Positions 33,385-40,708 of a stretch of 64,000 nucleotides of DNA are shown in pieces. Position 1 is the first letter of the stretch. Each line of letters opens with the position of its first letter. The translations under genes were made by a program, and so were the position numbers. The notes under the pieces are model-generated. The model saw only the letters and a program-made list of their open reading frames with translations, searched no databases and had not been told where the DNA came from. This DNA comes from CAYHWW01 sp964360145 (lineage in GTDB: Bacteria; Bdellovibrionota; UBA1018; CAYHWW01), in contig CAYHWW010000001.1 in assembly GCA_964360145.1 (NCBI GenBank), positions 1 through 64,000 of the forward strand. Direction: 5' to 3'.

Positions 33385-34320
33385 CTAGTGTCCAAAAACC
33401 CGGGCCCATCGCCCATTCAAAATATCGCGATAACGCGCCTGTTCGTCAGCCGTGAGAAAACTGCGGTCAATGAGCCGATCCCACGAAGCGCGGGCGTCAC
33501 GGAACCGCCGCAGTACATCGCCGCGCACATTTTCATTGAGTCCCAGGCGCTCAGCGGCGAAGGAGGTGAGCAGGTCTTTTTTCGTGAGATTTTTCTTTTT
33601 GCCATTGAGGGGCAACGCGAACTCTTCCTTCGGATTTGCCAACACCATGGTGCTGTTCAGCAGATCATAGGCGGGTGTCAGCTCCCTTTTGCCGTCTCTC
33701 GTCATCAAGGAAAAATTTTTCAGGTGCATGTCCTCATTGCCGGTTAAAAAAGAGAAGAGCGTGCGCTCAAAAAGCCTCTGGTGCTCCAAGAGCGGAAATG
33801 AACAGAACTCTTTGATGATTTCCGCCACTCGCTCCATGCTGGATTGGTACTTGGTATCGCGATTTTCGCCGCTCAGCTGGGCGAAATCCTCCACATGGAT
33901 GCGGGCCCCGCGTCCCGTGCGGTCAAAACGTTTGATGAAATAGACGAAGCCACCATCCGCGGCGCGAATCAGCCCGTGCAGCGGAACCTCGATGCCCACC
34001 GCGGCGGCAAGCCTCATGGTGAGGTCTTCATTTTCTGGCACGTGCTTCCAGCGCTCGATTTGGGGTTTCAGAATGAACCGCCCCTTCCTCTCCACGATTT
34101 TCAAAACCTCGCCCTTCACATCAAGCACGGCGGAGATCTTGGGTTGCACGCCTTGAATAGAAAGCTTTGACGCCGCGGCTTCGCTGGCGCGTAGCAATTC
34201 CGCGGCGGTCAGAGAGAGGGGCTGTAGATTTTTCAGCCGTGGCGAGAGGAGCTTCAGTCCCTTGAGGGAATATTCGCTGGGCCCCTCGTGCGGCTCATAA
34301 GTGATGGGGCAAATCCTCAT
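33385..34320 (-). CDS. hipT: HipT kinase toxin of a HipBST system
   Basis: This encodes 311 residues. It corresponds to the kinase core of HipA without the N-terminal subdomain, which is the separate hipS gene here. Visible motifs: SKLSIQGVQPKISA (Gly-rich loop; Ser54-Ile-Gln where, from memory, E. coli HipT has the autophosphorylated Ser-Ile-Ser), FILKPQ (ATP-binding Lys), GNEDMHLKNFSL (catalytic Asp197 and Asn202) and TPAYDLLN (metal-binding Asp219). HipT phosphorylates an aminoacyl-tRNA synthetase (TrpS in E. coli) and stops growth. The start overlaps the hipS stop (ATGA). Its TAG stop lies in the palindrome GACACTAGTGTC. Confidence 0.88.
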   Translation of the reverse strand: MRICPITYEPHEGPSEYSLKGLKLLSPRLKNLQPLSLTAAELLRASEAAASKLSIQGVQPKISAVLDVKGEVLKIVERKGRFILKPQIERWKHVPENEDLTMRLAAAVGIEVPLHGLIRAADGGFVYFIKRFDRTGRGARIHVEDFAQLSGENRDTKYQSSMERVAEIIKEFCSFPLLEHQRLFERTLFSFLTGNEDMHLKNFSLMTRDGKRELTPAYDLLNSTMVLANPKEEFALPLNGKKKNLTKKDLLTSFAAERLGLNENVRGDVLRRFRDARASWDRLIDRSFLTADEQARYRDILNGRWARVFGH

Positions 34321-34625
34321 TTTTCGCTCTTCACCGTCACATCGCCCACAAGGTCAGCGCCCACGGCCACGAGCTGAGCGAAGTAATCACGCTTGTCTAT
34401 TTTTTCCGTACGCAGAAGGGCCTCAAGCTGAAAACCCTCGGGGAGCAAACCGTCAAAAAACGGAGGGAAAGTTTTGAAATGATACTGACGCTGACTCGTC
34501 GGCATGGTGAAAGACACCGGCGGCCCTTGGTAGCCGCCGTCATAGGCGAAAACAAACGCACCCTCAGCCGACTCACTCAGCACACCGGCGGGCCTATCTT
34601 GAACGAACACGAGGGCGCGACGCAT
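34317..34625 (-). CDS. hipS: HipS antitoxin of a HipBST system
   Basis: This encodes 102 residues equivalent to the N-terminal subdomain of HipA: ALVFVQDRPAGVLSESAEGAF, then VSFTMPTSQRQYHFKTFPPFFDGLLPEGF and LLRTEKIDKRDYFAQLVAVG and DLVGDVTV. In HipBST systems this small protein, not HipB, neutralises the kinase. It overlaps hipB by 32 bases and hipT by 4, so the three are translated as a unit. Confidence 0.87.
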   Translation of the reverse strand: MRRALVFVQDRPAGVLSESAEGAFVFAYDGGYQGPPVSFTMPTSQRQYHFKTFPPFFDGLLPEGFQLEALLRTEKIDKRDYFAQLVAVGADLVGDVTVKSEK

Positions 34626-34863
34626 CGGGGCTCCTGAGATAAGTCTCCATCAGTGGGCTTTCGAACAGCAGGGTGATGTGCAGTGCCTTCAGCACCTTCA
34701 CTAGGGTCTGAAGGCGCACCGTGCTTTTCCCTTTTTCGATGTCGAAAACTACGGTTTTGCCCACACCTGCCAATCGCCCCAGCTCGGCCTGGGTGAGGCC
34801 GGACATTTTACGGTGAAAGTGTACGACCTGGGGGATTTGCTCTAGGGTAGCGAAAGAGGTCAT
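34594..34863 (-). CDS. hipB: HipB-type helix-turn-helix regulator of HipBST
   Basis: This encodes 89 residues from ATG 34863. It is an Xre/Cro HTH: KMSGLTQAELGRLAGVGKTVVFDIEKGKSTVRLQTLVKVLKAL, with the Gln and Glu of the recognition region in place. A further ATG at 34872 overlaps the predicted -10 box, so 34863 is preferred, which would make the mRNA nearly leaderless. HipB dimers probably repress the operon through the paired GGCAGTAAT half-sites at 34876-34945. Confidence 0.88.
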   Translation of the reverse strand: MTSFATLEQIPQVVHFHRKMSGLTQAELGRLAGVGKTVVFDIEKGKSTVRLQTLVKVLKALHITLLFESPLMETYLRSPDASRPRVRSR

Positions 34864-34870
34864 TGGTACC

Positions 34871-34945
34871 ATTATGGCAGTAATAAACTACGATTTACAA
34901 CACCACGACCTGAACTGCCCGGCCTGACGGGTACTAATTACTGCC
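34871..34945 (-). promoter_or_regulatory. hipBST promoter and paired operator half-sites
   Basis: On the minus strand a TTGTAA (34895-34900) and a CATAAT (34871-34876) are 18 bases apart, with the -10 ending 7 bases before hipB ATG 34863. GGCAGTAAT at 34876-34884 and its exact complement ATTACTGCC at 34937-34945 form a separated inverted repeat, as expected for HipB operators bound co-operatively with DNA looping or bending. Confidence 0.55.
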
Positions 34946-35007
34946 CAGACAGTAAAAATGTCAGCGAGTACCGCGCCCTATGCCCATGAGCACCCGCCTC
35001 TCCCCGC

Positions 35008-35079
35008 AACTTCCGCCAAACGGAAGTTGGAGGCTCTGAGAAATTCTCAGGGCCCGGAACTTCCGTTTAGCGGAAGTTC
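35008..35079. repeat. Cluster of three short palindromes between glmU and hipBST
   Basis: AACTTCCG-CCAAA-CGGAAGTT (35008-35028), CTGAGAA-A-TTCTCAG (35036-35050) and GAACTTCCG-TTTAG-CGGAAGTTC (35057-35079) follow one another, with another GGAAGTTC half at about 35101. The first and third share the same stem with different 5-base loops. They lie downstream of glmU. There is no T-run, so termination is uncertain. Confidence 0.7.
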
Positions 35080-35122
35080 GAAGCACAGGCGGAAACAGGC
35101 GGAAGTTCGCCCGCCGTGCGCA

Positions 35123-36529
35123 CTACGACTTCCGATACCGCTTGGCATACCCGGGCTTCGTCACCTGCCGGGTGCGGGCGATGACCAGCGAATCCGGTTC
35201 CGGCACGGACTCCGTCACCGTGCTGCCGCTGCCCACGTAGGTGCCCGCGGCGATCTCGATGGGCGCCACGACCTGGCTGTCGCTGCCGATGAACACGTCA
35301 TCGCCAATGATCGACTTGTGCTTCGACTTGCCGTCGTAGTTGCAGGTCACGAAGCCGCAACCGATGTTCACCCGCTTGCCGATTTGGGCGTCGCCCACAT
35401 AAGAGAGATGGCTCACCGAGGTTTTGGCGCCAATGGTGGAGGCCTTGATCTCGACGAAGTTACCGATCTTGGCGTCTTCCGCGACGATGGTGCCGGGGCG
35501 GAAGTGGGCCATGGGCCCCACGGCGGTGCGCATGCCGATCTCAGCTTTTTCCGCCACCACCCCCGCTTTGATGACGGCGCCATAGGCCACGCTCACATCC
35601 CTCAACACGCAATGGGCGCCGATGGCGACACCCTCGCCGATGCGGCTCGTCCCCTCGATGATGGTACCCGGGCCTATGACCACGCCAGGGGCGAGCTGCA
35701 CGTCGCTTCCTATATATGTGGTGGCCGGGTCGATGAGGCGCACGCCCTCTTTCATCCAGTGGTTGTTGATGCGTTGGCGCAGCAGACGCTCGGCCTCGGC
35801 AAGCTCCGCCATGTTGTTGGCTCCGAGCAGGCTCGCGCCGTCCGCCATGACATGGGCCAAGGTCTTCATCTTGGATTTGAGGGCCAACTGGAAAAGATCC
35901 GGTAGGTAGAACTCACCGGCCTTGTTGGCGCTCTTTAATTTGGGAATGAGGCGGGTCAGCGCATCGCGCCTGAATAAATAGATGCCGCCGTTCACTTCTT
36001 TGATGGCCCTCTGCTTTGGCGTGGCGTCCTTCTCTTCAACCACCGCAAGGAAGGTTCCGCCCTTGCGCACCACACGGCCATAACCCGTGGGCGCGGCGAC
36101 CACGGCGCTGGCCAGGGTGGCGTGGCTTTTCGCTTTGGCGTGGGCGGCGAAGAATTCGCGGAGATCCGACTCACCCATGAGGGGCAGGTCGCCGTTGAGC
36201 ACGGCCACCGTCGCGCCACCGCCACCGGCCTCCAGCGCGAGCTTCACCGCATGGCCCGTGCCCCGTTGCTGTTCTTGCACGGTGAAGCGCACCGGTGCCT
36301 TGATGCGACCGTCATCGACCAATGCCTTCACCGCGGCGATGACGGCGTCTTTGCCATGGCCCACGACGATGTTGAAGCTCGCGCCCCCGACGTCGCCGAT
36401 CGCTTTGTCCGCGGCCTTCAGCAGGCGCGGCAGCATGGCCTCGCCGCACACCGTGTGCAGCACTTTGGGCAGACTGGACTTCATGCGGGTACCCTGCCCC
36501 GCCGCGAGGATGATGATATCGGTCGCCAT
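35123..36529 (-). CDS. glmU: Bifunctional UDP-GlcNAc pyrophosphorylase / GlcN-1-P acetyltransferase
   Basis: This encodes 468 residues. The N-terminal uridyltransferase starts IIILAAGQGTRMKSSLPKVLH with the nucleotide-binding loop; AVLNGDLPLM and the GGIYLF strand follow. From about residue 260 the left-handed beta-helix of hexapeptide repeats carries the acetyltransferase (VIGPGTIIEGTSRIGEGVAIG, VGDAQIGKRVNIGCGFVTCNYDG). GlmU makes UDP-GlcNAc for peptidoglycan and LPS, downstream of GlmS. It stands alone, with the palindrome cluster after its stop. Confidence 0.97.
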   Translation of the reverse strand: MATDIIILAAGQGTRMKSSLPKVLHTVCGEAMLPRLLKAADKAIGDVGGASFNIVVGHGKDAVIAAVKALVDDGRIKAPVRFTVQEQQRGTGHAVKLALEAGGGGATVAVLNGDLPLMGESDLREFFAAHAKAKSHATLASAVVAAPTGYGRVVRKGGTFLAVVEEKDATPKQRAIKEVNGGIYLFRRDALTRLIPKLKSANKAGEFYLPDLFQLALKSKMKTLAHVMADGASLLGANNMAELAEAERLLRQRINNHWMKEGVRLIDPATTYIGSDVQLAPGVVIGPGTIIEGTSRIGEGVAIGAHCVLRDVSVAYGAVIKAGVVAEKAEIGMRTAVGPMAHFRPGTIVAEDAKIGNFVEIKASTIGAKTSVSHLSYVGDAQIGKRVNIGCGFVTCNYDGKSKHKSIIGDDVFIGSDSQVVAPIEIAAGTYVGSGSTVTESVPEPDSLVIARTRQVTKPGYAKRYRKS

Positions 36530-36616
36530 ACGTAGGTAAATCCTTCCTATTTGGAATGCTCACAACGACTTTATACGGCGCGGCGTGAAATGCCCAATAT
36601 ATTTTGTCATGGGGCC

Positions 36617-36645
36617 TTGCACCGCGCATATACACTGCTTAGACT
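36617..36645 (+). promoter_or_regulatory. Candidate dksA promoter
   Basis: TTGCAC (36617-36622) and TAGACT (36640-36645) are separated by 17 bases about 90 bases upstream of the dksA start. The match to consensus is moderate. A second possible -35, TTGTCA, starts at about 36604. Confidence 0.35.
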
Positions 36646-36735
36646 CTTTGTGTTGCTGATCAGCCAGGACAATGAGGTCCAGGCCCCGGCAAAAAACGCA
36701 CCGTGCAACAAAACCTAAGGATTGGGGGCATGCAC

Positions 36736-37095
36736 ATGGACGCCAAACAAAAGGCGAAGTTCAAAAAGATTCTTCTCGAGGAGCGCCAGCGCGTCCTCAA
36801 CTCCGTGGGCCGTCCCCTGGATGACATCAAGGTCAGCACCGATGACCTAGCCGATGAGACGGACCAAGCCGTCAGCGAGATCGGCCAGAACATCACCCTG
36901 ACCCTCCGGGACCGGGAACGAGAGCTTCTCGTGTCCCTCAATGGCGCGCTCCAACGCATCGACGACGGGAGCTTCGGCACCTGTGAGTCCTGCGAGGAGC
37001 CCATCGAGGCCCGCCGCCTGGAGGCCCGACCGGTGAGCACCTTCTGCTTCTCCTGCCAGGAAGAGCAAGAGCACAGGCGTAAGCTTTTTGCCTAG
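36736..37095 (+). CDS. dksA: DksA-family RNA polymerase-binding transcription factor
   Basis: This encodes 119 residues from ATG 36736, which has GGGGG 7 bases upstream; an ATG six bases earlier is also possible. It has an N-terminal coiled coil (KAKFKKILLEERQRVLNSV), an acidic tip (DDLADETDQAV) and a four-Cys zinc finger (CESCEEPIEARRLEARP, then CFSC). DksA enters the RNA polymerase secondary channel and, with ppGpp, adjusts rRNA and amino-acid gene transcription. It is shorter at the N-terminus than E. coli DksA but within the family range. A strong terminator follows. Confidence 0.93.
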   Translation: MDAKQKAKFKKILLEERQRVLNSVGRPLDDIKVSTDDLADETDQAVSEIGQNITLTLRDRERELLVSLNGALQRIDDGSFGTCESCEEPIEARRLEARPVSTFCFSCQEEQEHRRKLFA

Positions 37096-37127
37096 TTTCC
37101 CGCCGTAGACCGAGCGTACCCCCAAGG

Positions 37128-37170
37128 AAGGCCGCCACACGTTACCCCCGTGGCGGCCTTCATCTTTTTT
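37128..37170 (+). terminator. Rho-independent terminator after dksA
   Basis: An 11-bp perfect GC-rich stem (AAGGCCGCCAC at 37128-37138, GTGGCGGCCTT at 37150-37160) with an 11-base loop is followed by CATCTTTTTT. It separates dksA from lon. Confidence 0.88.
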
Positions 37171-37258
37171 ACCTCCTTAAGCTTTGCTCTCCCCCGACCG
37201 AACCGGTGTTTGTAGTCACACCACGTCAGGATGACGGCAAAGTGGAGGAAGAAAAGCA

Positions 37259-39712
37259 ATGGTGACCAACTACGACGGTGAGCAAATTGAGGTACCAGAT
37301 ACGCTGCCCATGCTTCCCGTTAGGGACATCGTAGTCTTCCCGTACATGATCATTCCTCTGTTTGTCGGCAGGGACTCTTCAATCAAAGCCGTGGAGCAAA
37401 GCCTCGCGCGCAATGATCGGTTGATCCTCCTCGCCTCGCAAAAAGACATCTCGGATGAGCACCCCAACCCAGACGGCATCTACCAAGTAGGTACCGTCGC
37501 CATGATCATGCGCATGCGACGCCTCCCCGACGGCCGCATCAAGATCCTGACCCAGGGCTTGTGCAAAGTGCACGTCGACGAGTACATTCAAACCAACCCC
37601 TTCTTCGAAGCCAAGATCACGCAGCTCACTGAGCCCTCCGGTTCCGTGAACAGCGAAGCGGAAGCCCTCATGCGCAACGTGCGCGAGATGCTGGAAAAAG
37701 TGATCACCCTCGGCAAGACCCTGTCCCCTGACATCCTGATGGTGTTGGAAGACATCACCGACGCCGGGCGCCTGGCCGACCTCGTGGCCGCCAACCTGGG
37801 CCTCAAAGTCAGCGATGCCCAGAGCATCCTTGAGACCACGGATAGCTTCGAACGCCTGAAGAAGGTTCACGAGATCCTCATCAAAGAGATGGAAGTCCTC
37901 ACGCTCCAAGCAAAAATCCGCTCCCAGGCCAAGGACGAGATGTCCAAGTCCCAGAAGGAATACTTCCTTCGCGAGCAGATCCGCGCCATCAAGAGCGAGC
38001 TGGGCGACAGCGACTCCAAGTCCGAGGAGATCAACGAGCTGAAGGACAAGATCTCCTCCAGCAAGATGCCCCCCGAGGTGGAACAAGAAGCATTGAAGCA
38101 GCTCTCCCGCCTGGAGCGCATGCACCCCGATGCCTCCGAAGCGAGCATGCTGCGCACCTACCTGGACTGGCTCATCGAAACCCCCTGGACGAAAAGCACC
38201 AAGGACAACCTCGACATCGTGCGCGCCAAGCAAATTTTGGACGAGGACCACTACAACCTCACCAAGATCAAAGAGCGCATCCTCGAATATCTCGCCGTGA
38301 GAAAACTCAAGGACAAGATGAAAGGCCCCATCCTCTGCTTCGCCGGCCCCCCCGGCGTCGGCAAGACGAGCTTGGGCAAGTCCATCGCCCGTGCGTTGGG
38401 ACGCGAATTCATTCGCATCTCGCTGGGCGGCGTGAAGGACGAAGCCGAGATCCGTGGCCACCGCCGCACCTACGTGGGCGCTCTCCCCGGCCGCATCATC
38501 CAAGGCTTGAAGCAAGCGGGCTCCAATAACCCCGTCTTCGTGCTGGACGAGATCGATAAACTGGGCAGCGACTTCAGGGGTGACCCCTCAGCCGCGCTGC
38601 TTGAGGTGCTCGACCCTGAACAGAACAACGCCTTCCGCGACCATTACCTCAACGTGAACTTCGACTTGAGCAACGTGATGTTCGTGACCACCGCGAACAC
38701 CTTGGACACCATCCCCGCGCCGCTCCGCGACCGCATGGAGATCATCCAACTCCCGGGCTACACCCAGGAAGAGAAGTTGCGCATCGCGAAGAAGTACCTC
38801 ATCAAAAAGCAGATCGCCGAGAACGGCATCCAAGACAAGCACATCGAGTGGACTGACGAAGGCACCCAGTGCCTCATCGAAGGTTACACCCGCGAAGCCG
38901 GCCTCCGCAGCCTGGAACGCCTCATCGGCACCATGTGCCGCAAGACCGCGAAACGTGTCGCCGAGGGTAACGAGGAAAAAGTCATAGTCACCAAAGAGTT
39001 GGTGATGAAGCTCCTCGGCCCGCCCACCTACATCAAAGATGACGAACAGGACAAAGACGAGGTGGGAATTTCCACCGGCCTCGCCTGGACCCAAGTGGGT
39101 GGCGAAGTCCTCTACGTCGAATGCACCACCATGAAAGGCAAAGGCGGCTTCACCCTCACCGGCCAGCTCGGTGACGTGATGAAAGAATCCGGCCAGGCGG
39201 CCTGGGGCTTCATTCGCTCCCGCGCTGATGAGTTCGGCATCGACGACGAAGTATTTGCCAAACAAGAGATCCATGTGCACATCCCTCAAGGTGGCATCCC
39301 CAAAGACGGCCCTTCCGCCGGCATCACCATGGCGACCGCCATGGTCAGCAAGCTCACCGGAGTGCCCGTGCGGAAAAACGTAGCCATGACCGGCGAAATC
39401 ACGCTGACAGGAAAAGTGCTGCCCATCGGCGGCCTGAAAGAGAAAGCGCTTGCCGCCATGCGCATGGGCATCAGCACCATCATCATCCCCTGGAACAACC
39501 AGAAGGATCTTGAGGACATCCCTGACGAGTTCCGCACCAAGCTCACCTTCATCCCGGTGAAGACCTTCGATGAAGTGCTCGTCCACGCCCTGACCTCCTC
39601 TGACGTCGCCCACACGGGCCGCGGAAGCAGCGGGAATGGCGGTGGCAAAAAAGCCAAGGTGACGAAGATGAAGCCACGTCGCCGCGGCAACGGCGAGAAG
39701 ATCGCTGCTTAA
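37259..39712 (+). CDS. lon: ATP-dependent protease Lon
   Basis: This encodes 817 residues, full length for LonA. The N-terminal substrate-binding domain opens with LPMLPVRDIVVFPYMIIPLFVG. The AAA+ module has Walker A GPPGVGKTSLGKSIA, Walker B VFVLDEIDKLG and the conserved IRGHRRTYVGALPGRIIQ. The protease domain has the catalytic Ser in GPSAGITMATAMVS and Lys in VLPIGGLKEKALAA. Lon degrades misfolded and regulatory proteins and often disposes of antitoxins, so it may control the two toxin-antitoxin systems in this window. GGAGGAAG lies 8 bases before the ATG. The C-terminal tail is Gly/Lys/Arg-rich and extends past the usual end. Confidence 0.97.
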   Translation: MVTNYDGEQIEVPDTLPMLPVRDIVVFPYMIIPLFVGRDSSIKAVEQSLARNDRLILLASQKDISDEHPNPDGIYQVGTVAMIMRMRRLPDGRIKILTQGLCKVHVDEYIQTNPFFEAKITQLTEPSGSVNSEAEALMRNVREMLEKVITLGKTLSPDILMVLEDITDAGRLADLVAANLGLKVSDAQSILETTDSFERLKKVHEILIKEMEVLTLQAKIRSQAKDEMSKSQKEYFLREQIRAIKSELGDSDSKSEEINELKDKISSSKMPPEVEQEALKQLSRLERMHPDASEASMLRTYLDWLIETPWTKSTKDNLDIVRAKQILDEDHYNLTKIKERILEYLAVRKLKDKMKGPILCFAGPPGVGKTSLGKSIARALGREFIRISLGGVKDEAEIRGHRRTYVGALPGRIIQGLKQAGSNNPVFVLDEIDKLGSDFRGDPSAALLEVLDPEQNNAFRDHYLNVNFDLSNVMFVTTANTLDTIPAPLRDRMEIIQLPGYTQEEKLRIAKKYLIKKQIAENGIQDKHIEWTDEGTQCLIEGYTREAGLRSLERLIGTMCRKTAKRVAEGNEEKVIVTKELVMKLLGPPTYIKDDEQDKDEVGISTGLAWTQVGGEVLYVECTTMKGKGGFTLTGQLGDVMKESGQAAWGFIRSRADEFGIDDEVFAKQEIHVHIPQGGIPKDGPSAGITMATAMVSKLTGVPVRKNVAMTGEITLTGKVLPIGGLKEKALAAMRMGISTIIIPWNNQKDLEDIPDEFRTKLTFIPVKTFDEVLVHALTSSDVAHTGRGSSGNGGGKKAKVTKMKPRRRGNGEKIAA

Positions 39713-39752
39713 ACGCTGTTCATCGACCATCCGATTGAGTTAAAGTGCCACG

Positions 39753-40109
39753 GTGACTTCCATCATCGTGGCGCTTCTCATTTTATCTACCTCGATAACC
39801 GCATACGCAGACACCAGCGCCACCCACAGCTACGAAGTAAGCGCCACCACCGCTGGCACCGACCGCGAGAAGCCCCTGCACTTGGCCTCCATGCAGGCCT
39901 GCGCCGCCAAAGCCGCCCGCGACTGCGAGGAGCGCCATGGGCGGGCCCGCACCGCGAGCCGCAAGGCCCAACGCCGCTGCCAGGTGGCCACCGACGGCGC
40001 CAAGACCTGTGAAATGACCTGCTCAGTGGAATGCCACCCCGTGCCCCAGGCGCGGCAACCCCAGGATCTGGAGGCTCCGCCAGAGGGGCCCCAAAGCACC
40101 ATCGACTAA
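39753..40109 (+). CDS. Small secreted Cys-rich protein
   Basis: This encodes 118 residues starting at GTG 39753, with a signal peptide (MTSIIVALLILSTSITAYA). The mature part has seven Cys in an Arg-rich helix region and a Cys-x3-Cys-x3-Cys group (CEMTCSVEC), probably disulfide-bonded. The tail is Pro/Gln-rich. No family is recognised. Confidence 0.6.
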   Translation: MTSIIVALLILSTSITAYADTSATHSYEVSATTAGTDREKPLHLASMQACAAKAARDCEERHGRARTASRKAQRRCQVATDGAKTCEMTCSVECHPVPQARQPQDLEAPPEGPQSTID

Positions 40110-40113
40110 ACGT

Positions 40114-40238
40114 AGATCGTCGATAAAGGGCCATCTGCTTCGTTGTCGGGTCCTCGCGGCTCCACGCGGCGCACAGGAGTGCGCCTTGGTCGCTCGCTGC
40201 GGCCCTCCGCCTCGCATCTGGCCCTTTCTCAACGATCT
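40114..40238. repeat. Long imperfect inverted repeat (about 125 bp)
   Basis: The outer arms AGATCGT-CGAT-AAAGGGCCA (40114-40133) and their imperfect complement (40219-40238) enclose a nested perfect hairpin GGCGCAC-AGGA-GTGCGCC (about 40168-40185). It fills the space between the convergent 39753 and 40241 genes. It could be a small mobile palindrome (REP/MITE type) or a bulky terminator; there is no T-run. Confidence 0.6.
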
Positions 40239-40240
40239 AA

Positions 40241-40708
40241 CTAAATCCAGCGTCGGACGCGACTTGCATAGGTGCGATACTCGTCGCCGAATTTCCGTGA
40301 CAGGTAGGCCTCTTCATTTCTGATCACGTAGAAATCCAGGGCCAGCACCAGGGGCACCACCATGCCCAACGTGGCAGCACTATCCAGCACGCAGGCTAGC
40401 CCCCCCTGGATGAGCACAAACGACAGATAAATGGGGTTCCGCGTGAAGCGATAGAGATCGCCCGTCATGAGATGGGACGTGGGTTTCCAGGGCTTGATAT
40501 CAATCTCAGCCTTTTTAAAGCGCGACGCGCAGCGGAGAATCGTCATCACGCCGCTCACGATCAAGGCCATGCCCAAAACATAGCGCTCCGGCCGACCCAT
40601 GAAATGCACGGGGAAGAACTGGTGGATCCCCACGCCTGCCAGCATGCAACTCAATAAAATGAGCGGCGGCGGGATGCGTACCCGGGCGCTGTCCGCGTCA
40701 GTTTTCAT
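40241..40708 (-). CDS. ICMT-family membrane methyltransferase
   Basis: This encodes 155 residues with four hydrophobic segments. The isoprenylcysteine/phospholipid methyltransferase signature is present: TGDLYRFTRNPIYLSFVLI and the C-terminal RNEEAYLSRKFGDEYRTYASRVRRW (SAM-binding end). The substrate in bacteria is usually unknown. The start overlaps the stop of the upstream MFS/spermidine-synthase gene (ATGA), so the pair forms an operon. Confidence 0.85.
   Translation of the reverse strand: MKTDADSARVRIPPPLILLSCMLAGVGIHQFFPVHFMGRPERYVLGMALIVSGVMTILRCASRFKKAEIDIKPWKPTSHLMTGDLYRFTRNPIYLSFVLIQGGLACVLDSAATLGMVVPLVLALDFYVIRNEEAYLSRKFGDEYRTYASRVRRWI

Noticed and set aside
33241..33747. 168-residue plus-strand protein
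   Set aside because: Only the first 43 or so residues look real. The rest is antisense to the HipT kinase. It is listed as a truncated gene instead.
33385..34863. Ordinary two-gene HipBA module
   Set aside because: The N-terminal subdomain of HipA is a separate overlapping gene, which defines HipBST.
37171..37258. Heat-shock (sigma-32) promoter before lon
   Set aside because: No convincing -35/-10 pair of that type was found in the 88 bases after the dksA terminator.
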